A stretch of 64,000 nt of DNA from Proteobacteria bacterium UBA7415. Lineage in GTDB: Bacteria > Pseudomonadota > Gammaproteobacteria > Arenicellales > Arenicellaceae. The stretch is from the NCBI GenBank assembly GCA_002470515.1, contig DKML01000031.1:62001-126000 (forward strand), read 5' to 3'. Of the stretch, positions 18,162 to 27,681 are shown one piece after another. Positions within the stretch are counted from its first letter, which is position 1; each line of letters opens with the position of its first letter. The notes under the pieces are model-generated. The model searched no databases and was not told where the DNA came from. It saw only the letters and a program-made list of their open reading frames with translations. The translations under genes and the position numbers were made by a program.

Positions 18162-18995
18162 TTAAGGCTTTTTCTGAGCTCCTGCTTTGGACTGTCTAGC
18201 TTCCGCTTTCGAATGTATAAACGGAGCAAGAAGCATTTGATCTATTCGAGTTTGCTCGCTTTCTTGATCTCTAGGCAAGCCAATATTCATTTTGGCATGT
18301 CCATCCATTGGCTCTTCGGTATACGTATCAAACCATTTATCCCACCAAATCAAGAAAAACCCATAGTTGGTATCCTGCTCTCGGCGATACACCGAATGAT
18401 GCGTTCTATGTACATCAGGGGTAGCAATAACAAAACGCAATAATTTATCTAGCCACTGGGCTAGTTGAAGATTGCTATGGTTAAATGCTGGCCCGACAAA
18501 CAACAACAGCACAAAAACCGCAACGGCCATTTCTGACGCACCCAGCAAAGCGATAAGGACCGCTTTGTAGCCTGTAGATAACACAAGTTCAACCGGATGA
18601 AAGCGCACGGCTGTAGACACATCCATTTCGCGGTCTGCATGATGAACCTTATGCAGCCGCCATAATAACGGAATTTTGTGTGTGGCTACATGCTGTACAT
18701 AAATTGAAAAGTCGAGCACTATTACGGTGAGTAAAACCTCAAGCCAGGTTGGCGCAGGAATCAGATTAAACAATCCGAAACCCGCCTCATACGAACTTGC
18801 GGCAACGGCAAGCAAAGACAACGGCACGACAAAACGTGCAATGACTGCATTAAGTAAAAACAGACTGAGATTATGGATAAACCGAGTTTGCCACCACACG
18901 TTTGGCATCGGTCGACGCGGAAACAGAATTTGCAGCATCAGAAATGCGCAAAAACAACCAAACGGTAAAAGACTGATTAGTGTCGCTTCATTCAC
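18162..18995 (-). CDS. Sterol desaturase / fatty acid hydroxylase family membrane protein
   Basis: A di-iron membrane oxidase of about 277 residues. The histidine clusters are all present: HVATH, HKVHH, then HSNL and HRTHH, with several membrane helices between. Bacterial members hydroxylate or desaturate lipids; the substrate here is unknown. The frame extends upstream into the ParA-like gene, but a GTG at 18993-18995 lies 4 bases after that gene's stop. It is preceded by GAGG at about 10 bases, so it is the preferred start. Co-transcription with the ParA-like ATPase is likely. A charged, Lys/Ala/Gln-rich tail ends the protein. Confidence 0.88.
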   Translation of the reverse strand: MNEATLISLLPFGCFCAFLMLQILFPRRPMPNVWWQTRFIHNLSLFLLNAVIARFVVPLSLLAVAASSYEAGFGLFNLIPAPTWLEVLLTVIVLDFSIYVQHVATHKIPLLWRLHKVHHADREMDVSTAVRFHPVELVLSTGYKAVLIALLGASEMAVAVFVLLLFVGPAFNHSNLQLAQWLDKLLRFVIATPDVHRTHHSVYRREQDTNYGFFLIWWDKWFDTYTEEPMDGHAKMNIGLPRDQESEQTRIDQMLLAPFIHSKAEARQSKAGAQKKP

Positions 18996-18999
18996 ACAA

Positions 19000-19635
19000 T
19001 TATTTTTCCTCGGACTTTCCTTCAAGCCAGTGAATAAGCGGTGTCCATTCACGCATATCCACCCCTACTTCGCTCAAAGGCATTTCGAAAATACCAATAC
19101 CTGTATCAGCTGCTTTTACGTAGTTCTGAGAGTTACGCAACGTGCCCACCGTTGGAATATCAAGAGTTCTTAGAAAACGCTGTAAAACTTCATAGGATTT
19201 ATAATGCCGCTGGGCTCTATTCGCCACGACGCCAAACAGCGCTTTTGAGTTATTCTTCTTAACCTTTGACACTATCTCGGCGACAAATCTAGCCGACGCT
19301 CGCATATCAATGGCGCTAGGTAACACCGGAATAATGACCACGTCGACCATTTTGATCAACTTCGCTAGCTTGACATTATCGGTACGCGCTGGCGCATCGT
19401 AAATAATCCGTTCAGTGCCTTCTGCCGGGCGAATGGTACCTTTAAGACCGTTGAAGCCTTGAATCGCAGGCTCGCTTTTGGGCCGCACCTTAAGCCATTG
19501 CAATGTAGATTCTTGCGGGTCAAGATCAACCAACGCAACCGATGTATTCCATACCGCATAATAAGTGGCAAGATTGGTTGCGATTGTGGTTTTACCACAG
19601 CCCCCTTTGGGGTTAACGACTAAAATGGAACGCAT
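19000..19635 (-). CDS. ParA/MinD-like ATPase (orphan)
   Basis: A cytoplasmic ATPase of 211 residues with the deviant Walker A motif NPKGGCGKTT, the switch-like VDLDPQ, and ANRAQRHYKSYEVL in the C-terminal half. Members position DNA or protein cargo on the nucleoid or membrane. No parB or parS-like site is adjacent, so this is an orphan, perhaps positioning a protein complex. An upstream in-frame ATG exists at 19683, but GAGGG lies 7 bases before the ATG at 19635, directly ahead of the ATPase fold. It is followed after 4 bases by the sterol-desaturase-like gene. Cargo unknown. Confidence 0.87.
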   Translation of the reverse strand: MRSILVVNPKGGCGKTTIATNLATYYAVWNTSVALVDLDPQESTLQWLKVRPKSEPAIQGFNGLKGTIRPAEGTERIIYDAPARTDNVKLAKLIKMVDVVIIPVLPSAIDMRASARFVAEIVSKVKKNNSKALFGVVANRAQRHYKSYEVLQRFLRTLDIPTVGTLRNSQNYVKAADTGIGIFEMPLSEVGVDMREWTPLIHWLEGKSEEK

Positions 19636-19740
19636 GAGGATGCCCTCGGTGAGTGAATTCGTCTCGAAATTAAAATCCAGCATACTATTTTTTCATTTTA
19701 TTGCCAATTGAGGCTTAGCACTAACGTTTTATGTCTTAAT

Positions 19741-20535
19741 ATGTTCTGGCACAATAGCTATCTAGCAGTAAAGCCTAACACACCTATTTTGAAGCCCGTT
19801 TTGAATCAAGAAATACTAATAGTTGAAGACGAAAAGGAAATCGCAGACACCCTAGTCTACGCTCTCACCTCAGACCGTTTTTCGGTTGATTGGGCCGCTA
19901 ATTGCGAAAACGCTAAACAACGCCTAAAAGAAAACACGTATGCTCTTGCCGTTTTTGATGTAGGCCTGCCCGATGGTGACGGTTTTGAGTTACTAAAAGC
20001 TCTGCGACAGAGTAGCGGCACGAATCGAGATATTCCGGTTATTTTTCTTACCGCACGTAACGAAGAAATTGACCGAATTGTAGGTTTAGAAATTGGCGCA
20101 GACGATTACGTTTGCAAACCGTTTAGCCCACGCGAACTCGCTACACGCGTTAAAGTGATCTTAAAGCGCAGTTCTCCTGCACCTCTCACGCATGGCGCTG
20201 ACCTACAAAACTCAGATAGAACCCAAAACAAAACTAGTCAGACAGCACATCAGCAATTTAACCACGATGACAAAAAGCGTCTTATTAGTCTGAATCGAGC
20301 AGCCCTAGACTTAACTCGTGCAGAATACCTTTTATTGGCGTGCATGCTAGATCGACCTGAGCAGGTGTTTAGTCGGCGCCAGTTGATAGACCACGTTTGG
20401 TCAGCCAATCACCCGTCCGACGATCGAGCGATTGATACGCATATTAAAACGCTGCGCGCAAAACTCCGCGCGCATAATCCTCACACCGACTTCATAGTGA
20501 CGCACCGCGGTTTTGGCTATAGTTTGAATGTCTAA
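19741..20535 (+). CDS. creB: CreB-like OmpR-family response regulator
   Basis: Receiver plus winged-helix regulator. It matches E. coli CreB closely: VEDEKEIADTLVYAL, phospho-acceptor Asp (codon 19957-19959) in FDVGLPDGDGFEL, FLTARNEEIDR, GLEIGADDYVCKPFSPRE, then DTHIKTLRAKLRAHNP and HRGFGYSL. The N-terminus is uncertain: TTG at 19708, ATG at 19741 and TTG at 19801 are all in frame, and the fold starts only at about 19808. None has a clear ribosome site. The gene is followed after 39 bases by a CreC-like kinase. The linker between domains is longer than in E. coli. Its placement beside the sortase system is discussed under findings. Confidence 0.87.
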   Translation: MFWHNSYLAVKPNTPILKPVLNQEILIVEDEKEIADTLVYALTSDRFSVDWAANCENAKQRLKENTYALAVFDVGLPDGDGFELLKALRQSSGTNRDIPVIFLTARNEEIDRIVGLEIGADDYVCKPFSPRELATRVKVILKRSSPAPLTHGADLQNSDRTQNKTSQTAHQQFNHDDKKRLISLNRAALDLTRAEYLLLACMLDRPEQVFSRRQLIDHVWSANHPSDDRAIDTHIKTLRAKLRAHNPHTDFIVTHRGFGYSLNV

Positions 20536-20574
20536 CTAGCGCGAAACCTTACTAACTAGGAGTAAATAGAAGCG

Positions 20575-22134
20575 ATGAAGATCAGTTACAGTGTGCGCGC
20601 TTTTGTCGTCTACTTTGTCATCCTTGGGTCACTATTGTGGTTTTTGCTGGATAACGCTATCGAGCGTTTAAACGTTGGAATGCGCCAGTCTGCAGAGAGC
20701 GTTTTAGTCGACACGGCCAATTTATTTGCGACCTTGATCGAGCAAGAGCTAAGCGCAGATGCGACCTTCAAAGACTCTGTCTCACCGCTACAACGACTGT
20801 TTGAGACAACTGCATCCAGACAACTGGTCGCTCAGATATATCAGGTTACTAAGACTTCGATTGATAGTGCCGTATACGTAACCGATGCAAAGGGCCTTGT
20901 TATCTACGATTCTAATGGGACCAAAACGGGCTTGGATTTTTCGCAGTGGCGAGACGTACGCTTAACCCTAGAAGGCCAATACGGTGCTCGAACAAGCTTT
21001 ATAGATACCTCCCGTACCGAGCCAGAAGATGCGAAAGCCATGTATGTCGCTGCGCCAATTCGTAGCGGGTCTCTGATAATGGGTGTAGTCAGTGTATCCA
21101 AACCCATTGCGAGCCTCGAAGCGCATTTGGTGACTGAAACGCGGCAGCTACAACGATATGCGTTTGCATTATTGTTTTTTGGATTAGTCACCGCTTACCT
21201 GCTGTCATTGTGGTTTACCTATGCTCTGAATAAAATTTCACGCTTTGCTAATAAAATGGCGGAAGGTAAACAAATCGAAACACCTATGTTTCGCGACTCG
21301 CGACTCGATGACCTAGCTCAGTCTATTTCGCATATGCGCCATCAGCTCGATGGCAAGGAATATGTTGAAAATTATATCCACAGCCTGACTCACGAATTAA
21401 AGACCCCAATCACGAGTATTCAAGGTGCTGTAGAGCTACTTGACGAGAACATGCCATTGGAAGACCGCAGGCGGTTTTTAAATAACATTTCCAACTCTAA
21501 CCGTCGAATGTCTCGACTAGTAGAGAGAATGTTGTCACTAGCCAAGCTAGAAGGCTTATCTGAGCTGGTTGAGGCAGCGGAGTTTGATCTTTTAGGCCCA
21601 CTACTTAGACTGAGCGAAGAGCGGGCTCCGAGCATCGCTGAGCGCAACCTCTCTTTTGAATACTCTATTGGAGGCAAGAGCATCAGCGCCGCCGAATATG
21701 CCAGTGAACTGAATCTAATACCAGAGAACCAGACTCTTGGGTTCGCCTGCGTAGGCGATCGCACGTTAATTACACAAGCTGTGGCTAACTTGCTGGATAA
21801 TGCGATAAATTTTGCGGCCGATGGCAGCATCATTACGATTCAGATGGATGTCGAAACCGCAAGCATCCGACCCTCGGTCAAAGGATCTGGAGAGCGTCTG
21901 CCCCAAGATTTTAGTGTTAGAGTAATTAATCAGGGTCCTGCAATTCCTCTTTACGCACTACCTAAGCTCTATGATCGCTTTTTCTCGCTGCCACGAGAGA
22001 TAGGCGGGGCCGAATCAAAGAGCACAGGACTTGGCTTAAGTTTTGTTAAAGAAATAATGAAACTTCACAATGGTCGAGTGCGCCTAGACAATACCGATGA
22101 AGGCGTTGCAGCCGGCTTAAAATGGACACTATAA
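20575..22134 (+). CDS. creC: CreC-like sensor histidine kinase
   Basis: A membrane sensor kinase of 519 residues. An N-terminal helix, a periplasmic CreC-like sensor (VYVTDAKGLVIYDSNG, QWRDVRLTLEGQYGAR, AMYVAAPI) and a second helix near residue 205 lead to a HAMP-like segment. The phospho-acceptor is His273 in SLTHELKTPITSI, and the ATPase domain has NLLDNAINFA and STGLGLSFV. The order and the sensor motifs match E. coli CreC, which responds to growth and carbon conditions. AGGAG lies 12 bases before the ATG. It follows the creB-like gene, with about 280 bases before the sortase-target gene. Confidence 0.9.
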   Translation: MKISYSVRAFVVYFVILGSLLWFLLDNAIERLNVGMRQSAESVLVDTANLFATLIEQELSADATFKDSVSPLQRLFETTASRQLVAQIYQVTKTSIDSAVYVTDAKGLVIYDSNGTKTGLDFSQWRDVRLTLEGQYGARTSFIDTSRTEPEDAKAMYVAAPIRSGSLIMGVVSVSKPIASLEAHLVTETRQLQRYAFALLFFGLVTAYLLSLWFTYALNKISRFANKMAEGKQIETPMFRDSRLDDLAQSISHMRHQLDGKEYVENYIHSLTHELKTPITSIQGAVELLDENMPLEDRRRFLNNISNSNRRMSRLVERMLSLAKLEGLSELVEAAEFDLLGPLLRLSEERAPSIAERNLSFEYSIGGKSISAAEYASELNLIPENQTLGFACVGDRTLITQAVANLLDNAINFAADGSIITIQMDVETASIRPSVKGSGERLPQDFSVRVINQGPAIPLYALPKLYDRFFSLPREIGGAESKSTGLGLSFVKEIMKLHNGRVRLDNTDEGVAAGLKWTL

Positions 22135-22416
22135 GCTAAACGTTTTGACTTCTGTCACTCGTATTCCCAAGGCCGACATAACGCCCTAATCGCCGCACTA
22201 TTTTAATAAGCTGTCACCTGCCCATAGATCCAGACAGGGGTGTCATCCCAGCAAGCCTCACATAAACCACACAATACTTCGCCCAACCCCCATTTGGATC
22301 ACATATGGCTAGCTCATAGTTGCGTCATGGAATGCAGTTGAACACGGATGTTCCATTAGTTAATCCGCAGTGTCTGTGGGTTTTTGCCGCAACATTTCTT
22401 TATTGGGAGCCACATA

Positions 22417-24576
22417 ATGAACTTACAAATAGAGCGTACAGCGATAATTCATATCGGAATCAGTTTTGTCGCTAGCCTATTCCTATTGCTTTGCACACAA
22501 ACCGCCAGTGCCTGGCAAGACGATAGTTCTGCCGCACAGCAATCAAGTATAGGTGAATTAGAACTGCGCTCCGCAGACGGTACGCCACAAAATACAGCGC
22601 TGCTCTTAGATACTAAGCTGGCCGGTCACATCGAGGGGATGATTGTGTCACTCAGTGTTGAACAAGTGTTTAAAAACGCTAGCGATCAATGGCTACACGG
22701 CCGATACGTATTTCCATTACCAAGCACCGCTGCCATCGACAGTCTGACCATTCAAATTGGTGATCGAATTATTAAATGCAAGATTCAAGAAAAGGAACAG
22801 GCCAAAAAAACGTTCGAGAAAGCCAAGCGCGAAGGCAAAAAAGCGGGATTGCTCGAACAACACAGACCTAATCTATTTAGCGTCGCTGTCGCCAATATCG
22901 CCCCGCATGAAGAAGTCATTGCCAAAATCACCTTTATTGACCAGATCGAGTATCAAGATGATGTTTTCTCTCTCCGCCTTCCGACCACACTTACCCCTCG
23001 TTACGTTCCAAATCTCCTCACTAGTTCAAGACAAGAGGGATCAATACTAGGCGCTGATCTTTCGGCAAAAGAGCGCTCTAGTAACGCGTTTGATGGATCC
23101 AACAATGCGCCTGTATCTAATTTTTCACCAGAGCAGCTATACGACATTAAAGCTGTGTCGCCCCCACAAACGCACGATGACGCTGGTAAAACATCTCATA
23201 CTTTCTCTTTGGATTTGAGTCTAAATGCAGGTTATGCGCTGGAAGCAGTACGCAGCAGCTCACATCGCGTATCGGTTAATTACCCTGATGCCATGAATGC
23301 AACCGTAACACTCGCAAATGGTACCGCGAGGCTCAATGCTGATCTCGTTTTGGAATGGCAGACAGCCGTTGGCCAAAGCCCTAAAGCACAGCTCTTTGAA
23401 GAAAAAACCAAAGACGGATACTTCTCTTTGCTGATGATCAAGTCGCCTGCCAGTAACGCAACGCTTAGCTTGCCTAAGAATGTGACCTTTATCATTGATT
23501 CATCTGGGTCGATGGCTGGCGAACCTATGCGTCAAGCACAGCAAGCATTGCTAAACGGTCTACAGTTTTTGAGTCCCGTTGACCGATTTAACATTATCGA
23601 CTTTGATAGCGAGTTCAGAACGCTGTTCAAAACCCCTCAATATGCCCTGCGTTCTAATGTTGATGCGGGCATCGCCATGGTTAATGGTCTAGACGCTGAC
23701 GGTGGCACCGAAATGTCGGGCGCTCTAGAATACGCATTACGCCACCCTGGTGATAGCACCGATGCGAATGAACTACGACAAGTGATTTTTATAACTGACG
23801 GCGCTGTGTACAACGAACGCGAGTTATTTGCCCTTATTAATAACTTACTCGGCGATGCACGGCTATTTACTGTAGGCATTGGCTCTGCGCCAAATACTTA
23901 TTTTATGGAAAAAGCAGCGCAGTTTGGACGAGGTACGGCAACAATGATTGGCGATCTAAAACAAGTTAATGATCGTGTCACCAAATTATTCAAAACTATT
24001 TCTGCGCCAGTCCTACGGGACCTAAGCATTGATTGGGGCGTTGCAAGTGCTCACATTGAACATTTTCCCAACAAGTTGCCCGATCTATATCAGGGCGAGC
24101 CGCTAAGCCTGGTGATCCATTCTAAAAAGCCACTCAAGAACATAAAACTCTATGGGCGAATGTTAGACGAGCAGTGGAAGACAACACTGGGACGTGGCAA
24201 TAGCAAGAAAAGCCCGAATGTGCGCTTAGACATAGTCTGGGCACGTAACAAAATCGCTGATCTCATGGATCAAATTATTTTCAGTAATCAACCACAAGGA
24301 TCACCAGAAACACAACGCATTGAAAAAGAGATACTTGGTCTTGGCTTACGCCACCAGTTACTTACTAAGTTCACATCTTTCGTCGCGGTAGAGGAACAAG
24401 TCGTACGTCCGAGGTCACAAAACGCCAAGCACAATCAAGTACCAAATCTAATGCCTAAAGGCAGCACCATGCCTATGCCCCAGACCGCGACTATAGCCGA
24501 TCTACTACTTTGGCTAGGCCTTCTGCTCATAGCAATTGGCGTGTACTTAGGCAGAAAAGGTACTCACCGTGTTTAA
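22417..24576 (+). CDS. Marine proteobacterial sortase target protein (VIT plus VWA domains)
   Basis: A secreted, wall- or membrane-anchored protein of 719 residues. After a signal peptide (cleavage near TASAWQ) comes a VIT domain, then a von Willebrand A domain with the metal site Asp361-x-Ser363-x-Ser365 in IIDSSGSMAGEP. The C-terminus holds a sorting signal: MPQTAT at residues 687-692, a hydrophobic helix, and the basic tail GRKGTHRV. GGGAG lies 7 bases before the ATG at 22417; an upstream in-frame TTG at 22384 is not supported. The stop overlaps the sortase start by 8 bases, the usual one-enzyme, one-substrate arrangement of class GN sortases. Confidence 0.93.
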   Translation: MNLQIERTAIIHIGISFVASLFLLLCTQTASAWQDDSSAAQQSSIGELELRSADGTPQNTALLLDTKLAGHIEGMIVSLSVEQVFKNASDQWLHGRYVFPLPSTAAIDSLTIQIGDRIIKCKIQEKEQAKKTFEKAKREGKKAGLLEQHRPNLFSVAVANIAPHEEVIAKITFIDQIEYQDDVFSLRLPTTLTPRYVPNLLTSSRQEGSILGADLSAKERSSNAFDGSNNAPVSNFSPEQLYDIKAVSPPQTHDDAGKTSHTFSLDLSLNAGYALEAVRSSSHRVSVNYPDAMNATVTLANGTARLNADLVLEWQTAVGQSPKAQLFEEKTKDGYFSLLMIKSPASNATLSLPKNVTFIIDSSGSMAGEPMRQAQQALLNGLQFLSPVDRFNIIDFDSEFRTLFKTPQYALRSNVDAGIAMVNGLDADGGTEMSGALEYALRHPGDSTDANELRQVIFITDGAVYNERELFALINNLLGDARLFTVGIGSAPNTYFMEKAAQFGRGTATMIGDLKQVNDRVTKLFKTISAPVLRDLSIDWGVASAHIEHFPNKLPDLYQGEPLSLVIHSKKPLKNIKLYGRMLDEQWKTTLGRGNSKKSPNVRLDIVWARNKIADLMDQIIFSNQPQGSPETQRIEKEILGLGLRHQLLTKFTSFVAVEEQVVRPRSQNAKHNQVPNLMPKGSTMPMPQTATIADLLLWLGLLLIAIGVYLGRKGTHRV

Positions 24577-25210
24577 GTTGCCAATACATCGTCTTAAAGC
24601 CAGACATAAGCTAATCCAACGCATGACATTACTCAGTGGTGCTGGTTGGATCAAATCTACCATAAGCATTGCATTATTGGCCATTGGGATTGGCTTAGTG
24701 GGTAACGGTGGATACATGATCGCAAAAGCTCAACTAGCCCAGCAGCTACTCGCTTACAGCTGGAAACAAGGCATTGAATCTGGATCAGCGCAAAGGCCAT
24801 GGTCTTGGGCCGATACTGAAGTTGCGGCGCGTATTCGATTTTTGAGTTTAGACGAAGAACGGTATGTCATGCGCGACGCGTCTGGCGAATCCTTAGCGTT
24901 TGGTCCTGGGTTTGTCGAAGACGGGCGTATTAAGCAGACATTAGAGCCCACAGGCACGGCAATTGCGGGTCATAGGGATTCTCATTTTGGTATTTTGCGT
25001 GACCTAAAGACTAATGATCTTATTGAGATACAACGATTAGACCAAAGCTCTATCCGCTTTAGAATAACTTCAGCGGCGGTTATCGACACACGCCACCAAA
25101 CCTTGAGAAAACCTAGTGCTACGGAATTAACCTTGATCACTTGCTACCCCTTTGACTCAATGGTGGCAGGTGGTCCCTTGCGCTATGTGGTATTTGGCGT
25201 AGAGGTTTAA
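24569..25210 (+). CDS. Class GN sortase
   Basis: A transpeptidase of 213 residues anchored by one N-terminal helix. The catalytic residues are visible: His135 in IAGHRDSHFG, Cys192 in LITCYPFDS and Arg205 in GGPLRYVVFG. The class GN family is found mainly in marine proteobacteria and normally acts on a single VIT/VWA substrate encoded next to it, as here. The start is GTG at 24569, inside the end of the target gene (8-base overlap), so the two are translationally coupled. The last part of this gene is repeated in decayed form at about 28630-28695. Confidence 0.93.
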   Translation: MFKLPIHRLKARHKLIQRMTLLSGAGWIKSTISIALLAIGIGLVGNGGYMIAKAQLAQQLLAYSWKQGIESGSAQRPWSWADTEVAARIRFLSLDEERYVMRDASGESLAFGPGFVEDGRIKQTLEPTGTAIAGHRDSHFGILRDLKTNDLIEIQRLDQSSIRFRITSAAVIDTRHQTLRKPSATELTLITCYPFDSMVAGGPLRYVVFGVEV

Positions 25211-26168
25211 AGTAAATCTTTAGAAACCTAGTAATGATTCGGGGCTAATAATTCGGGCTTATCTATTTGGGTGCTTAGAGCATTACAAGCAACAGCTCTC
25301 TGAGGTCGGTTGGAGAGTTATCAAAAAGCCTAGATCAAGCCGAACCACAATATGCCACAGTGCCATCCATTATTTAGAAAGAATTGAAAGCAACCTGCCT
25401 ACTGGCGCTCTTGAATGAGCAATTGCTGATGAACAAACACTCCCTTCACAATCAATAGAGCGATGTATAGCTTTGGTTCAAGTCCTTGAGTATTAGCCAT
25501 AGGGCCAGAACACCAAACACATCCCAGCCTGCGCTACCAAACCCGGTCGCTGTAGACTTAACGCAGATCTTTATTATGTCTTCTTCTCGATAATAAATTG
25601 CATACATCGTGTCATAAACAAACACGCAGACGGTCATTGCAACAAGCTAAAAGCCTAGGTCGAAGGGCGCGCCACTCGCCACATACGCCATAGGTATACT
25701 GAATGAGAATGCGAAGCCCAATAGTAATTGCCGAGTTTGCACAAAGTGCTTCATTAAGGAATAGATCATCATTAACACTGCAGCGGGCAGCGACCAAGGA
25801 CAGATAACGACAGGGAGTTACAGTAATAGGCAGAAGTGCAACTAAGCTCAAGCATCCTAATAAGCACAATGCTGCGCAAGCACTCGCTCGATATGAGGCA
25901 AGTGGCCGTTACTCAGTTGAGCAACGTTGGGATCAGTCTCTCAGTTTGCAAAGTCGTTAATAACGCACCCCGCTGAGCACATAACGATAACGCCAAAGAT
26001 AAACACCCAATCCAACGATGCAGACGGTGATCCGCTATTCGCCAACCACAGCGCCCATAACGTTGGCGACATTAGCAATGATGATCCAATCGGCTTATCA
26101 AATCGCATGAGGACTAGATAGTCGCCGACTTTAGAAACTAATTGATCGAACCGCTTCGTCACATTCAA
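25137..26168 (-). repeat. First copy of a duplicated segment (sortase 3' end + ubiA)
   Basis: This block, read on the plus strand, runs from the catalytic-Cys end of the sortase gene, through a spacer containing GCTAATAATTCGG, and across a ubiA gene on the minus strand. The same order recurs at about 28633-29665. Shared landmarks are ACTTGCTA, the spacer above, and ATCAAAAAGCC at the ubiA stop. In this copy the sortase part is intact and ubiA is decayed. Confidence 0.85.
25321..26168 (-). pseudogene. ubiA: Decayed duplicate of ubiA
   Basis: This stretch is a broken copy of the intact ubiA gene at 28799-29665. From 26168 it reads [26 protein letters not shown] and CVINDFAN, parallel to the intact protein, and then meets a stop in place of the residues after NDYAD. 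The rest is in shifting frames with stops, for example VYDTMYAIYYREEDI and STATGFGSAGWDV against YDTAYAMSDREEDI and STAIWFGSADRHV. It ends at the same TCA (reverse stop) position. The total is about 60 bases shorter than the intact gene. It is clearly non-functional. Confidence 0.92.
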
Positions 26169-26192
26169 CCTGAAACTGGCTTGGTAACGATT

Positions 26193-26957
26193 TCAAACTT
26201 CGTTTTCATCATATAATACGGATGTCTGCAGAAAACACTTTTCTACTAATTCCTTCTTACCCGCTTGGCAGAAAAACAGATTATTTAAAGCAAAATCATC
26301 GATGTAACTAGCGTTTACTTCTGTTCTTTTCACTAAGTCAAACAGAACGTACCCATGAATAGAAAGAAAATCAACAACATCGTGCACTGAAATACCTCGG
26401 TCAAAAAACGTACCACCATATTCCAGTTGACCACACACAATTCGATGTTGACTTAAGCTCTCAGCGGCACCTTGCAGCACATCCAACTCAAACCCTTCAG
26501 TATCAATTTTTAGGTAGTCCACTTGAATAATTTTCGTAACTCGACGGTACGCGTCTAATGTCGATAATTTTACCGAATGGGCTTTAACATCACCCCATTG
26601 TTTAACTTTCGAATCAAAGACTTCGCGATGCGCCAAACTCCCAAGTACGGTTTTCTTCTCTGGATGATATAAAGTACCAGTACCTTCCTGACTGGACAGC
26701 CCTATTTCAACAAGGGTAAAAGTACTCGCGTCGACTAATTTTTCAGCCAATATCGCATAAGCTGCAGGATTGGGCTCAAAACAATGAAGGTCTATCTTTT
26801 TAATAGGCCATTGATCGACAACTCTACGTGCGAAAAGACCTTCATTTGCACCGACGTCAAAGACGCAAATATCGTTTGGCAAACTTGAGTCGATAAGGAT
26901 CTTCCCAATATTCAAGCAAGCCGAATCGCTTAGGTGCAACTTCTTTTTCTTAGACAT
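26193..26957 (-). CDS. FkbM-family methyltransferase
   Basis: A SAM-dependent O-methyltransferase of 254 residues. FkbM hallmarks are VFDVGANEGLFARRV (SAM motif I), DLHCFEPNPAAY, and VDYLKIDTEGFELDVLQGA. FkbM enzymes methylate hydroxyls on polyketides, glycans and other small molecules; the substrate here is unknown. An earlier in-frame ATG exists at 26987, but GGAAG sits 5 bases before the ATG at 26957, which is chosen. It overlaps the end of the preceding FkbM gene by 8 bases. It lies between the two copies of the sortase/ubiA duplication, suggesting accessory DNA. Confidence 0.9.
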   Translation of the reverse strand: MSKKKKLHLSDSACLNIGKILIDSSLPNDICVFDVGANEGLFARRVVDQWPIKKIDLHCFEPNPAAYAILAEKLVDASTFTLVEIGLSSQEGTGTLYHPEKKTVLGSLAHREVFDSKVKQWGDVKAHSVKLSTLDAYRRVTKIIQVDYLKIDTEGFELDVLQGAAESLSQHRIVCGQLEYGGTFFDRGISVHDVVDFLSIHGYVLFDLVKRTEVNASYIDDFALNNLFFCQAGKKELVEKCFLQTSVLYDENEV

Positions 26958-27579
26958 TTTGCTTCCGTTTAACGTACAAAGCGTCACCCCAACATGACTT
27001 CTTCCACCATTTGGTTGCTACACGCTCAAAGGAAAAGTCTTCTAAAAACTGATCTAATTCCTCAATAAGCACACCACCCTCGTAGAGTTGATCTGAATTG
27101 ACCTCAGATAAAATAGCATCTACAGAGCTTAATAACTCAGCTGCTCCCTTAAGCACCTCCAACTCGTACCCCTGAACATCAAGGTTTAGAAAATTATACC
27201 GCATTGGTGAGTCAACAAAATCATCGAGCCTAACCATTTCTACAGTCTCTTTTCCATCAAAAACAATGTTAGGGTAATCTATTAGATGCCGGCTAGGTAC
27301 CAGCACTGAACTAGATTGAGACTTATTCTTAGTCTCTGTATACATTTCTATTGACGTGTTCTGGTTACCCACCGCCTTGTTAACAAGCTGGACCTCTTTC
27401 CCATTCAGGCGCTTCTGTAGCTCTTCGAATGATGCACGAACCGGCTCAAAGAACACCATTTCTCTAATACCACTGTCGGCGTAAGCCTGATACTCTTCAC
27501 CGAAGTGCGCTCCAACATGGATGACCCCACGAATGTCCAATGAGTATTCTTTGATCAAATCAGGTAATGAAAGGAGCAT
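26950..27579 (-). CDS. FkbM-family methyltransferase, second gene
   Basis: A 209-residue methyltransferase with GVIHVGAHFGEEYQAY (SAM-binding), MVFFEPVRASFEEL and NFLNLDVQGYELEVLKGA, the standard FkbM block in which Asp replaces the first acid. It differs strongly from the following FkbM gene, so this is not a recent tandem duplicate. AGGT lies about 7 bases before the ATG. The stop overlaps the next gene by 8 bases, so both are translated from one message. Target unknown; surface glycan or lipid sugar methylation is the likely role from context. Confidence 0.9.
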   Translation of the reverse strand: MLLSLPDLIKEYSLDIRGVIHVGAHFGEEYQAYADSGIREMVFFEPVRASFEELQKRLNGKEVQLVNKAVGNQNTSIEMYTETKNKSQSSSVLVPSRHLIDYPNIVFDGKETVEMVRLDDFVDSPMRYNFLNLDVQGYELEVLKGAAELLSSVDAILSEVNSDQLYEGGVLIEELDQFLEDFSFERVATKWWKKSCWGDALYVKRKQNV

Positions 27580-27681
27580 AGTTTTTACCTACTGTTTTAG
27601 TTCTAACTACATAAAAGTAGTCTCATTATAGAGGCCTAGGCCAAAACATCTTCTAGCGTGTTGGCAAACAAGAAATACCCT

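Noticed and set aside
22365..22385. Short CCGCAG-TGT-CTGTGG hairpin followed by GTTTTT before the sortase target gene
   Set aside because: The stem is 6 bases with one G-T pair and lies just ahead of a ribosome site; it is too weak to call a terminator or attenuator.
22135..22416. Search for the CreB tag (TTCAC-N6-TTCAC) ahead of the sortase target
   Set aside because: No pair of TTCAC boxes with the right spacing was found by eye.
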